A DNA stretch of 27,866 nt, taken from assembly GCA_002343455.1 (NCBI GenBank), contig DDSR01000047.1:274-28139 (forward strand), written 5' to 3'. A model generated the notes under the pieces. That model was given only the letters and a program-made list of their open reading frames with translations. It searched no databases and had not been told where the DNA came from. Source of the DNA: Deltaproteobacteria bacterium UBA2385 (lineage in GTDB: Bacteria; Myxococcota_A; UBA796; UBA2385). Of this stretch, positions 9,445 through 18,203 are shown piece after piece. How positions within the stretch are numbered: the stretch's first letter is position 1; each line of letters starts with the position of its first letter. Made by a program: the position numbers and the translations under genes.

Positions 9445-10123
9445 GCTCTCTCCTGGAGGGGGCTCCGTGGCGCTGGCCGAGGCCGGCCGGGACGATCGCG
9501 TCGGCCGCGCGCAGGTACTGGAGCTGAACCGTCGCCGGGTCCATAGCCCGGGACGCCGCACCGAGGCGAGCCACCTGCATGGCCGGGTTTCGCTCGGGCA
9601 CGGGCACCACCGCCCCGCCCGCCGCCTCGATCTGCCGCGCGAAGACCAGCGCCCCCTCGCCGACCGCCTGGAAGGGGGCCTGGGGCAGCACCGCGGACAG
9701 CTCGGCGTCCAGGGCCGAACCCAGGGCCAGGACCTCTCCCCCGAGGCTGGAGAAGAGGCCGGCGTAGACCCGCCCCTTGCGCGCGTCCAGCACGGCCAGC
9801 ACCCGCGGGCCCTCGACCAGGGCGGCCCGAGCGGCCAGGGAGTCCACGCAGGAGATCTCCAGGTCCAGGCTCATGGCCAGCCCCAAGGCCACCGCGACCC
9901 CGACCCGCAGGCCGGTGAAGGCGCCGGGGCCGGTGCTGACGGCGATGCGCTGGATCTGCCAGCCCTCGATCAGCTCGGCGAGCGCGGGCAGCAAGGCCTC
10001 GTCCGCACCTCGCCCTGCGCGCAGCGACCACTCCGGGCCCGGGCGGTCCCCCAGCCACAAGGCCGCCCCGACCACCGGGCTGGCGGTGTCGATGCCCAGG
10101 ACCGCACCGCCCGAGGCGCTCAT
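9437..10123 (-). CDS. tsaB: tRNA threonylcarbamoyladenosine biosynthesis protein TsaB
   Basis: TsaB partners TsaD and TsaE in adding the threonylcarbamoyl group to A37 of ANN-decoding tRNAs. The 228-residue product begins with the ASKHA-type segment AVLGIDTASPVVGAALW and carries the diagnostic RIAVSTGPGAFTGLRVGVAV and LDARKGRVYAGLF. TsaB keeps the fold but not the catalysis of TsaD; its length is normal. The ATG at 10123 overlaps the rseP stop in an ATGA junction, with the G-rich end of rseP acting as a ribosome binding site. The 3' end overlaps the next gene as ATGAGTGA. Both overlaps argue for translational coupling within one transcript. Confidence 0.93.
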   Translation of the reverse strand: MSASGGAVLGIDTASPVVGAALWLGDRPGPEWSLRAGRGADEALLPALAELIEGWQIQRIAVSTGPGAFTGLRVGVAVALGLAMSLDLEISCVDSLAARAALVEGPRVLAVLDARKGRVYAGLFSSLGGEVLALGSALDAELSAVLPQAPFQAVGEGALVFARQIEAAGGAVVPVPERNPAMQVARLGAASRAMDPATVQLQYLRAADAIVPAGLGQRHGAPSRREHE

Positions 10124-11805
10124 CCCCCTCCCTCGAAGAGCCGGGAGATGTCGAAGACCAGCACGAAGAGCATCAGCAGGACCAGGAAGAGCACGCCGAC
10201 CTGCTGCAGGCGCTCGCGGACGCGGTGCGAGAGGGGGCGACCGCGCACGGCCTCGACCAGGAAGAAGATCAGCTGGCCTCCGTCGAGGACCGGGACCGGC
10301 AGGAGGTTGACGATGCCCAGCGAGATGGAGAGCATGCCCGCCAGCCGGGCGTAGGTGAACAGCCCCGCCTCGGCCGCGTTGGAGGCCTGCCGGACGATCT
10401 CGACCGGGCCGCCCAGGCTCTTCTGCACCGCCGCCTCTCCGGTCACCAGCTTGCCGAGCTGCTCGACGATGAAGCCGGCCAGCCGGGTGGTCTCCTCCAC
10501 GGCGCGGGCCGTCGCCGGCACGAAGCCGTAGTAGACCCGGGTCATGGGGCCGTCGACGAAGCTGCCCATCCGGGTCACGCCCAGGATCGGCCGGTAGTAG
10601 AAGCGGCCCATGGCGTCGGTGTCGCGCACGACCTCGGGGGTCAGGCTCAGGCTGAGCACCTGGCCCTCGCGGATGACCTCCAGCGCGATCGGGCGGGCCG
10701 AGGCCTGGTCGCCATCCCCTTCCATCGTGGCCGAGACGGCGTCCAGCACATCCGACCAGCGCTCGATGGGGCGGGACTCGATGCGGAGGAAGCGGTCCCC
10801 GGGTTGGATCCCGGCGAGGCTGGCGGGGGTGGGCTTGGCCGGCGGCGCCGGCTTGAGCTTGGCGAAGAGGCCGTCGGGGTCCTTGTCGACGGTTTCGCCG
10901 ACGGTGCCGACGAAGAGGGTCGCCGGCAGCAGGCCCCAGTCCCGATCCGTCGGGCCGAGCGGCGGCCCCGCGCTCTGCCAGGAGGGGTCCTTCTCCAGGC
11001 GGACGGTGCGCCGGCCCGCCTCGCCCTCGACCTCGATCTCCACGGAGGAGGGCGCCTGGCTGAGGAGGCGCTCGGCCTCGACCCAGTCGGCGACCTCCGC
11101 GCCCTGCACGGCCAGCAGGCGCTCGCCCGTGACGAGGCCGGCCCGCCCGGCCGGGGAGCGGGGATCGTCGACGCCGAGCTCGGCCGAGGATCGCGAGTGG
11201 CCGATGCCGATGGCGGTGTCCTTGGGGGCGTCGATCGGGAGGCTGAGCTCTTGCGAGCCTCGCCGGACGCTCAGCTCGTGGCGGGTCTCGCCGAGATCGA
11301 GCAGCGTGAAGACCTCGCGCCAGGAGTCGACCTCGACCCCGTCCACCCGGGTGATCTGGTCCGCGGGCAGCAGGCCGGCCTGCTCGGCGGGCGAGGCGCG
11401 CTCGACCATGCCGACCACCGCCGCCGGCTGGGGCTCGCCGGCCATCAGCAGGACGGTGAAGACCACGACGGGCAGCGCGAGGTTGAAGGCGGGGCCGGCG
11501 GCGACCACGGCGAGGCGCTGCCAGACGGGGCGATGGTTGAAGCTGGTGGAGGGGTCGTCGGGCCCGTCGTCGTCTTCGTCGTTGGAGTCCCCGAAGTTGG
11601 CCCCGGCCATGCGGACGTAGCCGCCGAAGGGCAAGGCGGAGACGCGGTAGTCGGTGCCGCCGATCTCGATGCCGAAGAGGCGACGACCGAAGCCCAGCGA
11701 GAAGACCGGGACGTGGATGCGGCAGGCCTTGGCCACGATGAAGTGCCCGAACTCGTGCACGAACACGAGGATGGCGACCATGGCTACGGCGGCGAGGATC
11801 TGCAC
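10120..11805 (-). CDS. rseP: RIP metalloprotease RseP (site-2 protease) with several PDZ domains
   Basis: RseP is an inner-membrane zinc protease that cleaves transmembrane substrates such as anti-sigma factors and remnant signal peptides. The zinc motif H17-EFG-H21 lies in the first membrane segment; the third ligand region is NLLPVPVLDGGQ (500-511, Asp508). Between them I see three PDZ-like units: about 128-195 (SPAEQAGLLPADQITRVDG), 208-270 (SPAGRAGLVTGERLLAVQG) and 300-390 (SLAGIQPGDRFLRIESRPI). E. coli RseP is about 450 residues with two; this one is 561. An acidic insert (72-85) follows the first hairpin. The C-terminus carries further membrane segments. The GTG at 11805 has GGAG six bases upstream. 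It follows rlmB by 42 bases and overlaps tsaB by four. Confidence 0.94.
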   Translation of the reverse strand: MQILAAVAMVAILVFVHEFGHFIVAKACRIHVPVFSLGFGRRLFGIEIGGTDYRVSALPFGGYVRMAGANFGDSNDEDDDGPDDPSTSFNHRPVWQRLAVVAAGPAFNLALPVVVFTVLLMAGEPQPAAVVGMVERASPAEQAGLLPADQITRVDGVEVDSWREVFTLLDLGETRHELSVRRGSQELSLPIDAPKDTAIGIGHSRSSAELGVDDPRSPAGRAGLVTGERLLAVQGAEVADWVEAERLLSQAPSSVEIEVEGEAGRRTVRLEKDPSWQSAGPPLGPTDRDWGLLPATLFVGTVGETVDKDPDGLFAKLKPAPPAKPTPASLAGIQPGDRFLRIESRPIERWSDVLDAVSATMEGDGDQASARPIALEVIREGQVLSLSLTPEVVRDTDAMGRFYYRPILGVTRMGSFVDGPMTRVYYGFVPATARAVEETTRLAGFIVEQLGKLVTGEAAVQKSLGGPVEIVRQASNAAEAGLFTYARLAGMLSISLGIVNLLPVPVLDGGQLIFFLVEAVRGRPLSHRVRERLQQVGVLFLVLLMLFVLVFDISRLFEGGG

Positions 11806-11847
11806 GCGAGGCTCCGTTTCCAGGGCCGGGCGGCCCCACCCTGGTTG

Positions 11848-12627
11848 CTAACCCCGACCCGCCTGCTGTCTCGTCCAGGGCGGCGCGCCCTGCAGGACCT
11901 GGCGCTGCCGTTCGAACATGAAGAGGGCCGCGGTCACGCTGACGTTGAGGGAGTCGAGGCCCCACTCCAGGGGGACCGAGGCGACCTGGTCGCAGCGGTC
12001 TCGCAGCGTGGAGCTGAGGCCCTTGTCCTCGCCGCCCAGGACCAGGGCGATGGGCCCGGTCAGGGGCACGCTCCACAGCGGGTCGCCGTCCATATCGCAG
12101 CCGACCACGCGCACCCCCGCGCGGCGCAACGTGGCCAGCGAGCTGGAGAGGCCCTCGCGCACCAGCGGCACGACCTCGGCCCCGCCCATCGCCACCCGCG
12201 AGACCACCGGGCTCATGCCCTTGCCCCGCCGCACCGGCACGATGACGCCGTTGACCCCGGCCCCCATCGCCGAGCGCAGGATGGCGCCCAGGTTGTGCTC
12301 GTACTGGACCTCGTCGACCAGCACCAGGAAGGGGTCGACGCCCTCGCGGGCCAGCGTGTCCAGCAGGCTGTGGGTGGTGTGCGCTTCGAGCGCGTCGGCC
12401 CAGGCCAGGACCCCGTTGTGGACGCCGGTCTCGCTGCGCCGGTCCAGCATCTCGCGCGGCACCTTCTTGACCGGCACGCCCTGCTGGGCGGCCAGCTCGA
12501 CGAGCTCGTCCACCTTGCTGCCCGGCCGGGCGCGCTCGTCCATCATGATCTCGCGGACCTTGCGGCGCTTGCGCCGGAGGGCCTCGATGACGACGTTGCG
12601 GCCTTCGAGCTGCTCGCGTTCAGACAT
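11848..12627 (-). CDS. rlmB: 23S rRNA 2'-O-methyltransferase RlmB-type (SpoU/TrmH family)
   Basis: This family methylates the 2'-OH of a guanosine in rRNA (G2251 in E. coli 23S) using S-adenosylmethionine in a trefoil-knot active site. The 259-residue product has an N-terminal substrate-binding domain (EGRNVVIEALRRKRRKV, then GVPVKKVPREMLD) and the three SPOUT motifs: NLGAILRSAMGAGV, ALVLGGEDKGLSSTL and VPLEWGLDSLNVSVTAALFMFE (in parts). The exact target cannot be read from sequence; a tRNA or other rRNA site is possible. The ATG at 12627 is preferred over the TTG two codons upstream because GAGAGG lies eight bases before it. That site overlaps the stop of the PhoH-like gene, only 12 bases away. 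Confidence 0.9.
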   Translation of the reverse strand: MSEREQLEGRNVVIEALRRKRRKVREIMMDERARPGSKVDELVELAAQQGVPVKKVPREMLDRRSETGVHNGVLAWADALEAHTTHSLLDTLAREGVDPFLVLVDEVQYEHNLGAILRSAMGAGVNGVIVPVRRGKGMSPVVSRVAMGGAEVVPLVREGLSSSLATLRRAGVRVVGCDMDGDPLWSVPLTGPIALVLGGEDKGLSSTLRDRCDQVASVPLEWGLDSLNVSVTAALFMFERQRQVLQGAPPWTRQQAGRG

Positions 12628-12639
12628 ACCCAAAGCCTC

Positions 12640-14016
12640 TCAAAGCAGCCCCGCCGCCAGCTCGGCCAGCTCGGAGCGCTCGCCCTTGCGCAAGGTGACA
12701 TGCCCGGCGATCTTCGTGCCCTTGAAGCGCTCGATGACGTAGGTCAGGCCGTTGCTGGTCGCGTCGACGTAGGGGTTGTCGATCTGGTAGGGGTCTCCGG
12801 TCAGGACGACCTTGGTCCCCTCGCCCGCCCGGGTGATGACCGTCTTGACCTCGTGCGGGGTCAGGTTCTGGGCCTCGTCCACCAGCAGGTACTGGCCAGG
12901 AAGCGAGCGCCCGCGGATGTAGGTCAGGGGCTCGACCTCCAGCAGGCCCTGGTCGATCAGCACCTGGTAGCTGGGCTGCCCCGGCGCCCGACGCCGCCCC
13001 TCGGCCTCGTCCTTCTGGCCGCCGATCAGCAGGTCCAGGTTGTCGAAGATGGGCTTCATCCAGGGGTTGAGCTTCTCGCCGATGTCGCCGGGCAAGAAGC
13101 CCAGGTCGCGGCCGAGGGGGAAGATCGGGCGGCTGACGACGAGGCGGCGGAAGGCCCGCTCGTCGGCCACCTTGCGGAGGCCCGCGGCGATCGCCAGCAG
13201 GGTCTTGCCGGTGCCCGCGATGCCGTCGAGGGTCACCAGTCGGATCTCGTCGTCCAGCAGCAGCTCCAGGGCGAAGAGCTGCTCCTTGTTGCGGGCGAAG
13301 ATGCCCCAGACGCCGTCCTTGTAGCGCCCGACCATGCGCAGGCGGCTCTCGGCGCCGATCCAGCGGGTCAGCGCCGCTTTGCGCGGCTGGCCGACGGCAC
13401 GCAAGGAGACGAACTGGTTGGGGTTCCAGTCCTTGGACAGCTCGGTCGGCACCTCGACGGCCCCGTCGCGGTAGGCGCGGTCGACCAGCTCCTCGTCCAC
13501 GTCGATCTCGACCGAGCCGGTGTAGCTCTCGTCGAAGCTGATGTGGGCGTGCTCGTAGTCCTCGGCCAGCAGCGAGAGGGCGTCGGCCTTCAGGCGCATG
13601 TTGGTGTCGCGCGTGACCAGGATGACGCTGCCCCGAGCCTGGCGGCGCGAGATGGCGACGCAGGTGGCGAGGATGAGGTTGTCGTTGGTGCTGCCGCCGA
13701 AGGCCGGCGGGAGGGCCGCGTCCGGGGGCGGCATGTCCACACGCAGGGTCCCCCCGCCATCCAGCTGCACCCCCCGAGAGAGGCTGCCCGCCTGGCGCAG
13801 CGCGTCCAGACGCCGCGAGACCATTCGGGCGTTGCGCCCGGTCTCGTTGAGGTCCTTCTTGAAGCGGTCGATCTCCTCGATCACCGTGATCGGGACGACG
13901 AGATCGTTCTCCTTGAAGACGTCCAGCGCCCCGGGATCGTAGAGCAGGACGTTGGTGTCGAGGACATAGGTCCGACGCCCCTCGGGCGCGGAAGAGGAGG
14001 ACTTGTGGCTGGGCAT
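12640..14016 (-). CDS. PIN domain-PhoH-type ATPase (PhoH2-like)
   Basis: This 458-residue two-domain protein follows the PhoH2/YlaK plan: an N-terminal PIN ribonuclease domain fused to a PhoH P-loop ATPase. The PIN part (about 17-150) starts with YVLDTNVLLYDPGAL, carrying the first acidic ligand D20, and continues with PITVIEEIDRFKK, STNDNLILATC and VILVTRDTNMRLKA, which give the other acidic positions. The ATPase has Walker A GIAGTGKT (265-272), SRPIFPLGRDLGFLPGDIGEK and Walker B LLVDEAQN, then TGDPYQIDNPYVD. Known PhoH2 proteins couple ATP use to RNA unwinding and cleavage. No antitoxin-like gene precedes it, so a housekeeping RNA role is more likely than a toxin. It lies upstream of rlmB in the same train. 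Confidence 0.9.
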   Translation of the reverse strand: MPSHKSSSSAPEGRRTYVLDTNVLLYDPGALDVFKENDLVVPITVIEEIDRFKKDLNETGRNARMVSRRLDALRQAGSLSRGVQLDGGGTLRVDMPPPDAALPPAFGGSTNDNLILATCVAISRRQARGSVILVTRDTNMRLKADALSLLAEDYEHAHISFDESYTGSVEIDVDEELVDRAYRDGAVEVPTELSKDWNPNQFVSLRAVGQPRKAALTRWIGAESRLRMVGRYKDGVWGIFARNKEQLFALELLLDDEIRLVTLDGIAGTGKTLLAIAAGLRKVADERAFRRLVVSRPIFPLGRDLGFLPGDIGEKLNPWMKPIFDNLDLLIGGQKDEAEGRRRAPGQPSYQVLIDQGLLEVEPLTYIRGRSLPGQYLLVDEAQNLTPHEVKTVITRAGEGTKVVLTGDPYQIDNPYVDATSNGLTYVIERFKGTKIAGHVTLRKGERSELAELAAGLL

Positions 14017-14051
14017 CGTCGTCGCATGGCTGAGGGGAGAGCGAACGAAAG

Positions 14052-14645
14052 CTACTTGACGACGTACTCCACCGATCGCTCACCGGCGGGCTCGGTGCCG
14101 GTGCGCGAGTAGCTGACCTGGGGGTTCTGCAGCTTGAGCGTGCCGCTGTCGTTGCTGCCCTCACCCAGGTGGATGAGGAGGGCGGCGCCGCCGGGTGTGC
14201 CGGTGTCGGTCGGCCGGAAGGTGATGACGTTGCTGCCCGCCTTCAAGAAGGGGCCGATGTCCAGGATGAGCTGCGCCTGACCGCTGCGCACCTCGCGCAC
14301 CGAGGTCCCGTTGACCAGCACCTCGATGATCTGGCCCGAGGAGCCCTGGTCCTGGGTGACCAGCCAGTGGGCTCCGGGCGCGATCGCCGTCACTGGCGCG
14401 GTCGGGGCGGTCGTCGCGGGGGCCTGGGCCGTCCCGGCGGGCTTGGTGACCTCGATCCGGTAGCGCGGAGCGTCGATCCAGATGTTGCCGTCGGCGTCGA
14501 TGCGGACATCCACGGCCTTGAACTGGAAGTCCTTCATGCCGGTGGCGACGGTGCCGTTGACGTACACCTGGACGGACTTCGCCGCCTGCGCTTGCGGGAC
14601 GAGGGCCGCGGTGAAGAGCAGGCAGGAGAGGAGGATGGACGTCAT
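14052..14645 (-). CDS. Secreted protein of unknown function
   Basis: The 197-residue product is not recognised. Residues 1-21 form a signal peptide with an A-Q-A cleavage site (LVPQAQA). The mature protein has a beta-rich first part (SVQVYVNGTVATGMKDFQF, RIDADGNIWIDAPRYRIEV), an Ala/Thr/Pro linker at about 69-91, and a second beta-rich part (IIEVLVNGTSVREVRSGQ, LILDIGPFLKAGSNVITFRP) that resembles a jelly-roll or galactose-binding-like sandwich in strand pattern. This is a guess from pattern. The start is well supported by AAAGGAG seven bases upstream of the ATG at 14645. It sits between the IHF-like and PhoH-like genes on one strand. It is probably periplasmic or surface-exposed. Confidence 0.75.
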   Translation of the reverse strand: MTSILLSCLLFTAALVPQAQAAKSVQVYVNGTVATGMKDFQFKAVDVRIDADGNIWIDAPRYRIEVTKPAGTAQAPATTAPTAPVTAIAPGAHWLVTQDQGSSGQIIEVLVNGTSVREVRSGQAQLILDIGPFLKAGSNVITFRPTDTGTPGGAALLIHLGEGSNDSGTLKLQNPQVSYSRTGTEPAGERSVEYVVK

Positions 14646-14701
14646 CGGGGAGCTCCTTTGGCGAGTGGAGAGGGAGGGCCAGCGCCCGCCCGGCGACTCG
14701 C

Positions 14702-14983
14702 TCAGATGTCCTGGTTGAGCTGTTCGTGCAGGGTGCGACTGATCTTGAACACCGGAAGGCGCTTGGGCGCGACGGCGATCTCCTGGCCGGTCTTGGGATT
14801 GCGCCCGGTGTAGCCACCGTACTCGCGCACCTTGAAGCTGCCGAAGCCGCGGATCTCGACCCGACCGCCTTCCTGGAGCGTCTCCAGCATAGCCCGGAAA
14901 AGCTCGTCCACGATGCTCTCGGCCACTTCGCGGTGGATGGCGCGGCGCCTGGCCAGCTCATCCACGAGTTCAGCGCGCGTCAT
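14702..14983 (-). CDS. HU/IHF-family DNA-binding protein (IHF-beta-like)
   Basis: This small nucleoid protein bends DNA as a dimer. The 93-residue product has the N-terminal helices TRAELVDELARRRAIHREV, the strand EIRGFGSFKVREYGG, and the DNA-binding arm motif YTGRNPKTGQEI with the intercalating Pro of RNP, followed by APKRLPVFKISRTL. The EIRGFGSF spelling favours the IHF-beta side of the family over HU, though the two are hard to separate by eye. GGAGG lies six bases before the ATG at 14983. It appears to be the first gene of the minus-strand train leading to truA, separated from secF by 130 bases. Confidence 0.93.
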   Translation of the reverse strand: MTRAELVDELARRRAIHREVAESIVDELFRAMLETLQEGGRVEIRGFGSFKVREYGGYTGRNPKTGQEIAVAPKRLPVFKISRTLHEQLNQDI

Positions 14984-15053
14984 GCTTGCCTCCGACCACG
15001 GCTGGTGGGACCCCTGGGGGGATCGCCCGATTCCCTGAGAGCGCTCCCATACG

Positions 15054-15074
15054 TTGCCGGGGTGACGCCGGCAA
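15054..15074. other. Inverted repeat between secF and the IHF-like gene
   Basis: TTGCCGG (15054-15060) and CCGGCAA (15068-15074) form a perfect seven-base dyad around a seven-base spacer. It lies downstream of the secF stop and upstream of the IHF-like gene. It could be a terminator hairpin for the Sec cluster or an operator, but no run of T follows on the transcribed strand, so an intrinsic terminator is not well supported. Confidence 0.35.
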
Positions 15075-15113
15075 GGGTTGGGGCCTTGGGAGGGGCGCTC
15101 GCCGCGTTCGGGC

Positions 15114-16409
15114 TCACTCGCCCTCTCCCTGCTGGCCGGATCGCCGAGCCTGCCGCTCGCGACGACGCTGCTCGGAGGCGCTCAATTCCGGGGTCGACTC
15201 CGCGCTGGGGGTCTCGCCGCTGCCCGTGGGCGTCGCCACGGCCACCGCGTTGGCGCTGGAGGGCGCGAAGAGCCGGTCGAAGCGCGGGCGCAGGTCCTCC
15301 ATGATCAGGATCACCGGCGCGGCGATGTAGATCGTCGAGTAGGAGCCGAAGACGATGCCCATGATGATCGCCAGGGCGAAGGTCTCGATCACCGGACCGC
15401 CCAGCACCAGGAAGGCGGTCATCGCCAGCCCGGTAGTGAAGGAGGTGGCGATCGTCCGGCCCAGGGTCTCGTTGATCGAGGTGTTGATCAGGGCCTCGAG
15501 ATCCCGACGCCGGTAGCGCTCCATGTTCTCGCGGATCCGGTCGTAGACCACGATGGTGTCGTTGAGCGAGTAGCCGACGATGGTCAGCAGGGCGCCGATC
15601 ATCGAGAGGTTGAACTCGTGGGTCCAGCCGACCATGTCCAGCAGCACGAAGGCGCCGACGGTGAGGGACACGTCGTGGAAGGTGGCCAGCACCGCGCCGG
15701 GGGCGAAGGCCAGCTTGAAGCGGAAGGCGACATAGACCAGGATCATGGCCAGGGTGGCCAGGATGGCCAGCATGCCCTGCTGGCGGAGCTCACCGCCGAC
15801 CTTGGGCCCGACGCTCTCGACGTTGCGGACCTCGAAGGTTCGCCCCTGGAGCTCGGCGCCGATGGCGGCCTCGATCTTGGCGGAGAGCCCGGGGAGGTCG
15901 ATGGTCACCGTGTTCTCGTCCAGGCCCTCGCGGATGCGCACGCCGTCCATGGAGGCCAGGGCGCGCTCGATGCTGGCGACCGGGACCGTCGGGCCGTCGT
16001 AGCGGATGGTCATCCGGGCCCCGACCTGGGCGTCGAAGCTGCGCTCCTTGATCCACTGGGCGCCGAAGGCCGACTCGAGGGCCTGGACCACCTGCTGCTG
16101 GACCTCGTCCGAGCCGTAGGTGGTGTCCTGGATCCGGATCACGAACTCGTTCTCGTCGACCGTGCCGATCTGCTGCACCGCGTCGGTGCCCAGGTTCAGC
16201 TCGCCCAACGCCGAGCGCAGCTCGCCGATGTCGGTCGGCTCGGTGAACTGCAGGCGGATCTCGGTGCCGCCGGTGAAGTCGATGCCCCAGGTCGGGCCCT
16301 TCACGAAGAAGAGCAGCAGGGAGGCGATGACCATGACCGCGGAGATCGCCACGGCGTACTTCCGTTTCCCGGTGAAGTCGAAGTTGGTGTCAGGACGAAT
16401 GAGTTGCAT
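15114..16409 (-). CDS. secF: Protein translocase subunit SecF
   Basis: SecF works with SecD to pull exported proteins through SecYEG using the proton-motive force. The 431-residue protein has a first membrane segment (about 18-36), the family motif GIDFTGGTEI at 42-51, a periplasmic domain, and five further membrane segments containing VAFRFKLAFAPGAVLATFHD, SLNDTIVVYDRIRENM and the SFTTGLAMTAFLVLGG helix. It is longer than E. coli SecF (about 320) because of a larger periplasmic part and a charged, disordered C-terminal tail after residue 375. It follows secD by 15 bases on the same strand, in the usual order. Confidence 0.97.
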   Translation of the reverse strand: MQLIRPDTNFDFTGKRKYAVAISAVMVIASLLLFFVKGPTWGIDFTGGTEIRLQFTEPTDIGELRSALGELNLGTDAVQQIGTVDENEFVIRIQDTTYGSDEVQQQVVQALESAFGAQWIKERSFDAQVGARMTIRYDGPTVPVASIERALASMDGVRIREGLDENTVTIDLPGLSAKIEAAIGAELQGRTFEVRNVESVGPKVGGELRQQGMLAILATLAMILVYVAFRFKLAFAPGAVLATFHDVSLTVGAFVLLDMVGWTHEFNLSMIGALLTIVGYSLNDTIVVYDRIRENMERYRRRDLEALINTSINETLGRTIATSFTTGLAMTAFLVLGGPVIETFALAIIMGIVFGSYSTIYIAAPVILIMEDLRPRFDRLFAPSSANAVAVATPTGSGETPSAESTPELSASEQRRRERQARRSGQQGEGE

Positions 16410-16424
16410 AGCCGCGCGCTCCGC

Positions 16425-18203
16425 TCAGAAGGACAGCCGGGAGTTGGCCTTCCGGGTCAGCAGATCAGTGAGGGTACGGGAGACGAAGGTCCCCGTGATC
16501 AGCGTCGTGACGATGCCGATCATCAGGGTCACAGCGAAGCCCTTGATGGGGCCCGTCCCATAGGTGTAGAGCACCACGCCGGCGATGAAGGTCGTGATGT
16601 TGGCGTCGAGCACAGCCGAGAGGCTCTTGGCGAAGCCGGTGTCGGCCGCGGAGCGGTCGTTCTTGCCCAGCCGGCGCTCGTCGCGGATGCGCTCGAAGAT
16701 GATGATGTTGCAGTCCACCGCCATGCCGATGGTCAAGGCGATGCCGGCGATGCCCGGCAGGGTCAGCGTGGCGCCGACCGCGGCGAGCAGGGCCAGGACC
16801 AGGATCAGGTTCATACTGAGGGCCGCGATCGAGACCAGGCCCAGCTTGCGGTAGTAGACCAGCATGAAGACCATCACGAGCCCGAAGCCGACCGTCGTCG
16901 CCAGCTCGCCGGCCACGATGGCGTCCTCGCCCAGGCTGGCGCCGACCTGGCGGATGTCGCCGATGGTCACCGGGGCCGGCAGCGCGCCCGTGCGCAGGAC
17001 CAGGCTGAGCACCTTGGCGTCTTCCATGGCCAGCTGGTAGTCGGTGACCCCCATCTCGATGCTGGCACGGCCGCCGCCGATGCGCTCGCGGATGGAGGGG
17101 GCGCTGCGGACCCGGTCGTCCAGGATGATGGCGAAGCGTCGACCCACGTTCTCGCCGGTCACCTCGGCGAAGATGTTGCCGCCGCGGGGCTTGAACTCCA
17201 TCGAGACGTAGGGCTCGTTGAACTGGTTCATGCCCACGCGGGCGTCGTTGATGTCGTCGCCGGTGAGGATGATCTCCTGCTTGACGACGTAGGGGGTGCT
17301 GCGCTCTTCGCCTTCCGCGCCCTGGGTGTACTCCCAGATCAGCATGTCGTCGGCAGGGATGTGGCCGCCTCGGACCATCCAGTCCGACAGCGCCTTGTCG
17401 TCGGCGAACACGACCGGGTCTTCGGTCTCGGCCGTCAGCAGGGCCCGCTCCACCGCCGTGAAGTTCTTCATCACCTCTTCATCGACGAGGCTGAACTCCA
17501 GCACGGCGGTGGTGCCGATGGCCTTGACCGCCTGCTGGATGTCGTCGATGCCGGGCAGCTGCACGTTGATGCGGTTGCCGCCCTTGAGGACGATGGTGGG
17601 CTCCTTCACGCCCGTCTCGTCGATGCGGTTGCGCAGCGTCTCCAGCGCCTGCTGGACCGCCTGGTCGCCGAGGTAGGCCGCCTGGTCCTCGGTCACGCCG
17701 AAGGCGTGGTAGGTCGCCGCGACGCCGTCCTTGCCGGGCACCTCGCGCGAGTCCAGGTACTCGTAGCCCGCGTAGTTCTTCTCCATGAAGACCCGCAGCG
17801 CGTCGAGCCCGACGGCCTCGGCGCCTTGCACCAGCAGGATCGGCTCACCAGCGGCGCGACGGACGTCGGCCAGCTTGATGCCGTCCTTCTCGGCCTGCTC
17901 CAGCACGCCGGTGATGTCGCGCTGCACCCCCGAGATCACCGCCTCTTCGACCATGACCTCCAGGGTCATGTCGATGCCGCCCTGCAGGTCGATCCCCAGG
18001 TTGATGCGCTGCTCGGGGAGGAAGGAGGAGTACCAGAGCTCCTCCTCGACCTCCTCGGCCTGGGCCGTGCCCCCGGCCTTTTCCGCGACCTTCTGGCGCC
18101 GCTCCTCGGCGGTGTCCCCCGCGAAGGTCGGGATCAACATCCAGACGGCCCAGAACAGGACCGCCATGGTCAGGACGAAGCGCGCCCACCAGGATCCGCT
18201 CAT
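16425..18203 (-). CDS. secD: Protein translocase subunit SecD
   Basis: SecD is the larger subunit of the SecDF export motor. The 592-residue product has one N-terminal membrane segment, the conserved INLGIDLQGGIDMTLEV block (about 67-83), a large periplasmic domain including VQLPGIDDIQQA, and a C-terminal membrane domain with GFGLVMVFMLVYYRKLGL, LTLPGIAGIALTIGMAVDCN, IIIFERIRDE and FAVTLMIGIVTTLITGTF. The motif with Asp in AVDCNIIIFERIR carries residues used for proton movement. A charged insert (about 29-55) lies between the first helix and the conserved block. Its ATG overlaps the yajC stop by four bases, so translation is probably coupled. Confidence 0.97.
   Translation of the reverse strand: MSGSWWARFVLTMAVLFWAVWMLIPTFAGDTAEERRQKVAEKAGGTAQAEEVEEELWYSSFLPEQRINLGIDLQGGIDMTLEVMVEEAVISGVQRDITGVLEQAEKDGIKLADVRRAAGEPILLVQGAEAVGLDALRVFMEKNYAGYEYLDSREVPGKDGVAATYHAFGVTEDQAAYLGDQAVQQALETLRNRIDETGVKEPTIVLKGGNRINVQLPGIDDIQQAVKAIGTTAVLEFSLVDEEVMKNFTAVERALLTAETEDPVVFADDKALSDWMVRGGHIPADDMLIWEYTQGAEGEERSTPYVVKQEIILTGDDINDARVGMNQFNEPYVSMEFKPRGGNIFAEVTGENVGRRFAIILDDRVRSAPSIRERIGGGRASIEMGVTDYQLAMEDAKVLSLVLRTGALPAPVTIGDIRQVGASLGEDAIVAGELATTVGFGLVMVFMLVYYRKLGLVSIAALSMNLILVLALLAAVGATLTLPGIAGIALTIGMAVDCNIIIFERIRDERRLGKNDRSAADTGFAKSLSAVLDANITTFIAGVVLYTYGTGPIKGFAVTLMIGIVTTLITGTFVSRTLTDLLTRKANSRLSF

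Noticed and set aside
12640..14016. PIN-PhoH gene as the toxin of a toxin-antitoxin pair
   Set aside because: No small antitoxin-like gene overlaps or precedes it; the neighbour upstream is a secreted protein, and the setting is an RNA-modification gene train.
10225..14112. Very long open frame on the plus strand, about 1300 codons
   Set aside because: It lies antisense to rseP, rlmB and the PhoH-like gene, all of which have clear family motifs. Its product is low-complexity (His/Gln/Gly/Arg-rich) with no recognisable domain. Such frames come from the strong G/C bias at third codon positions.
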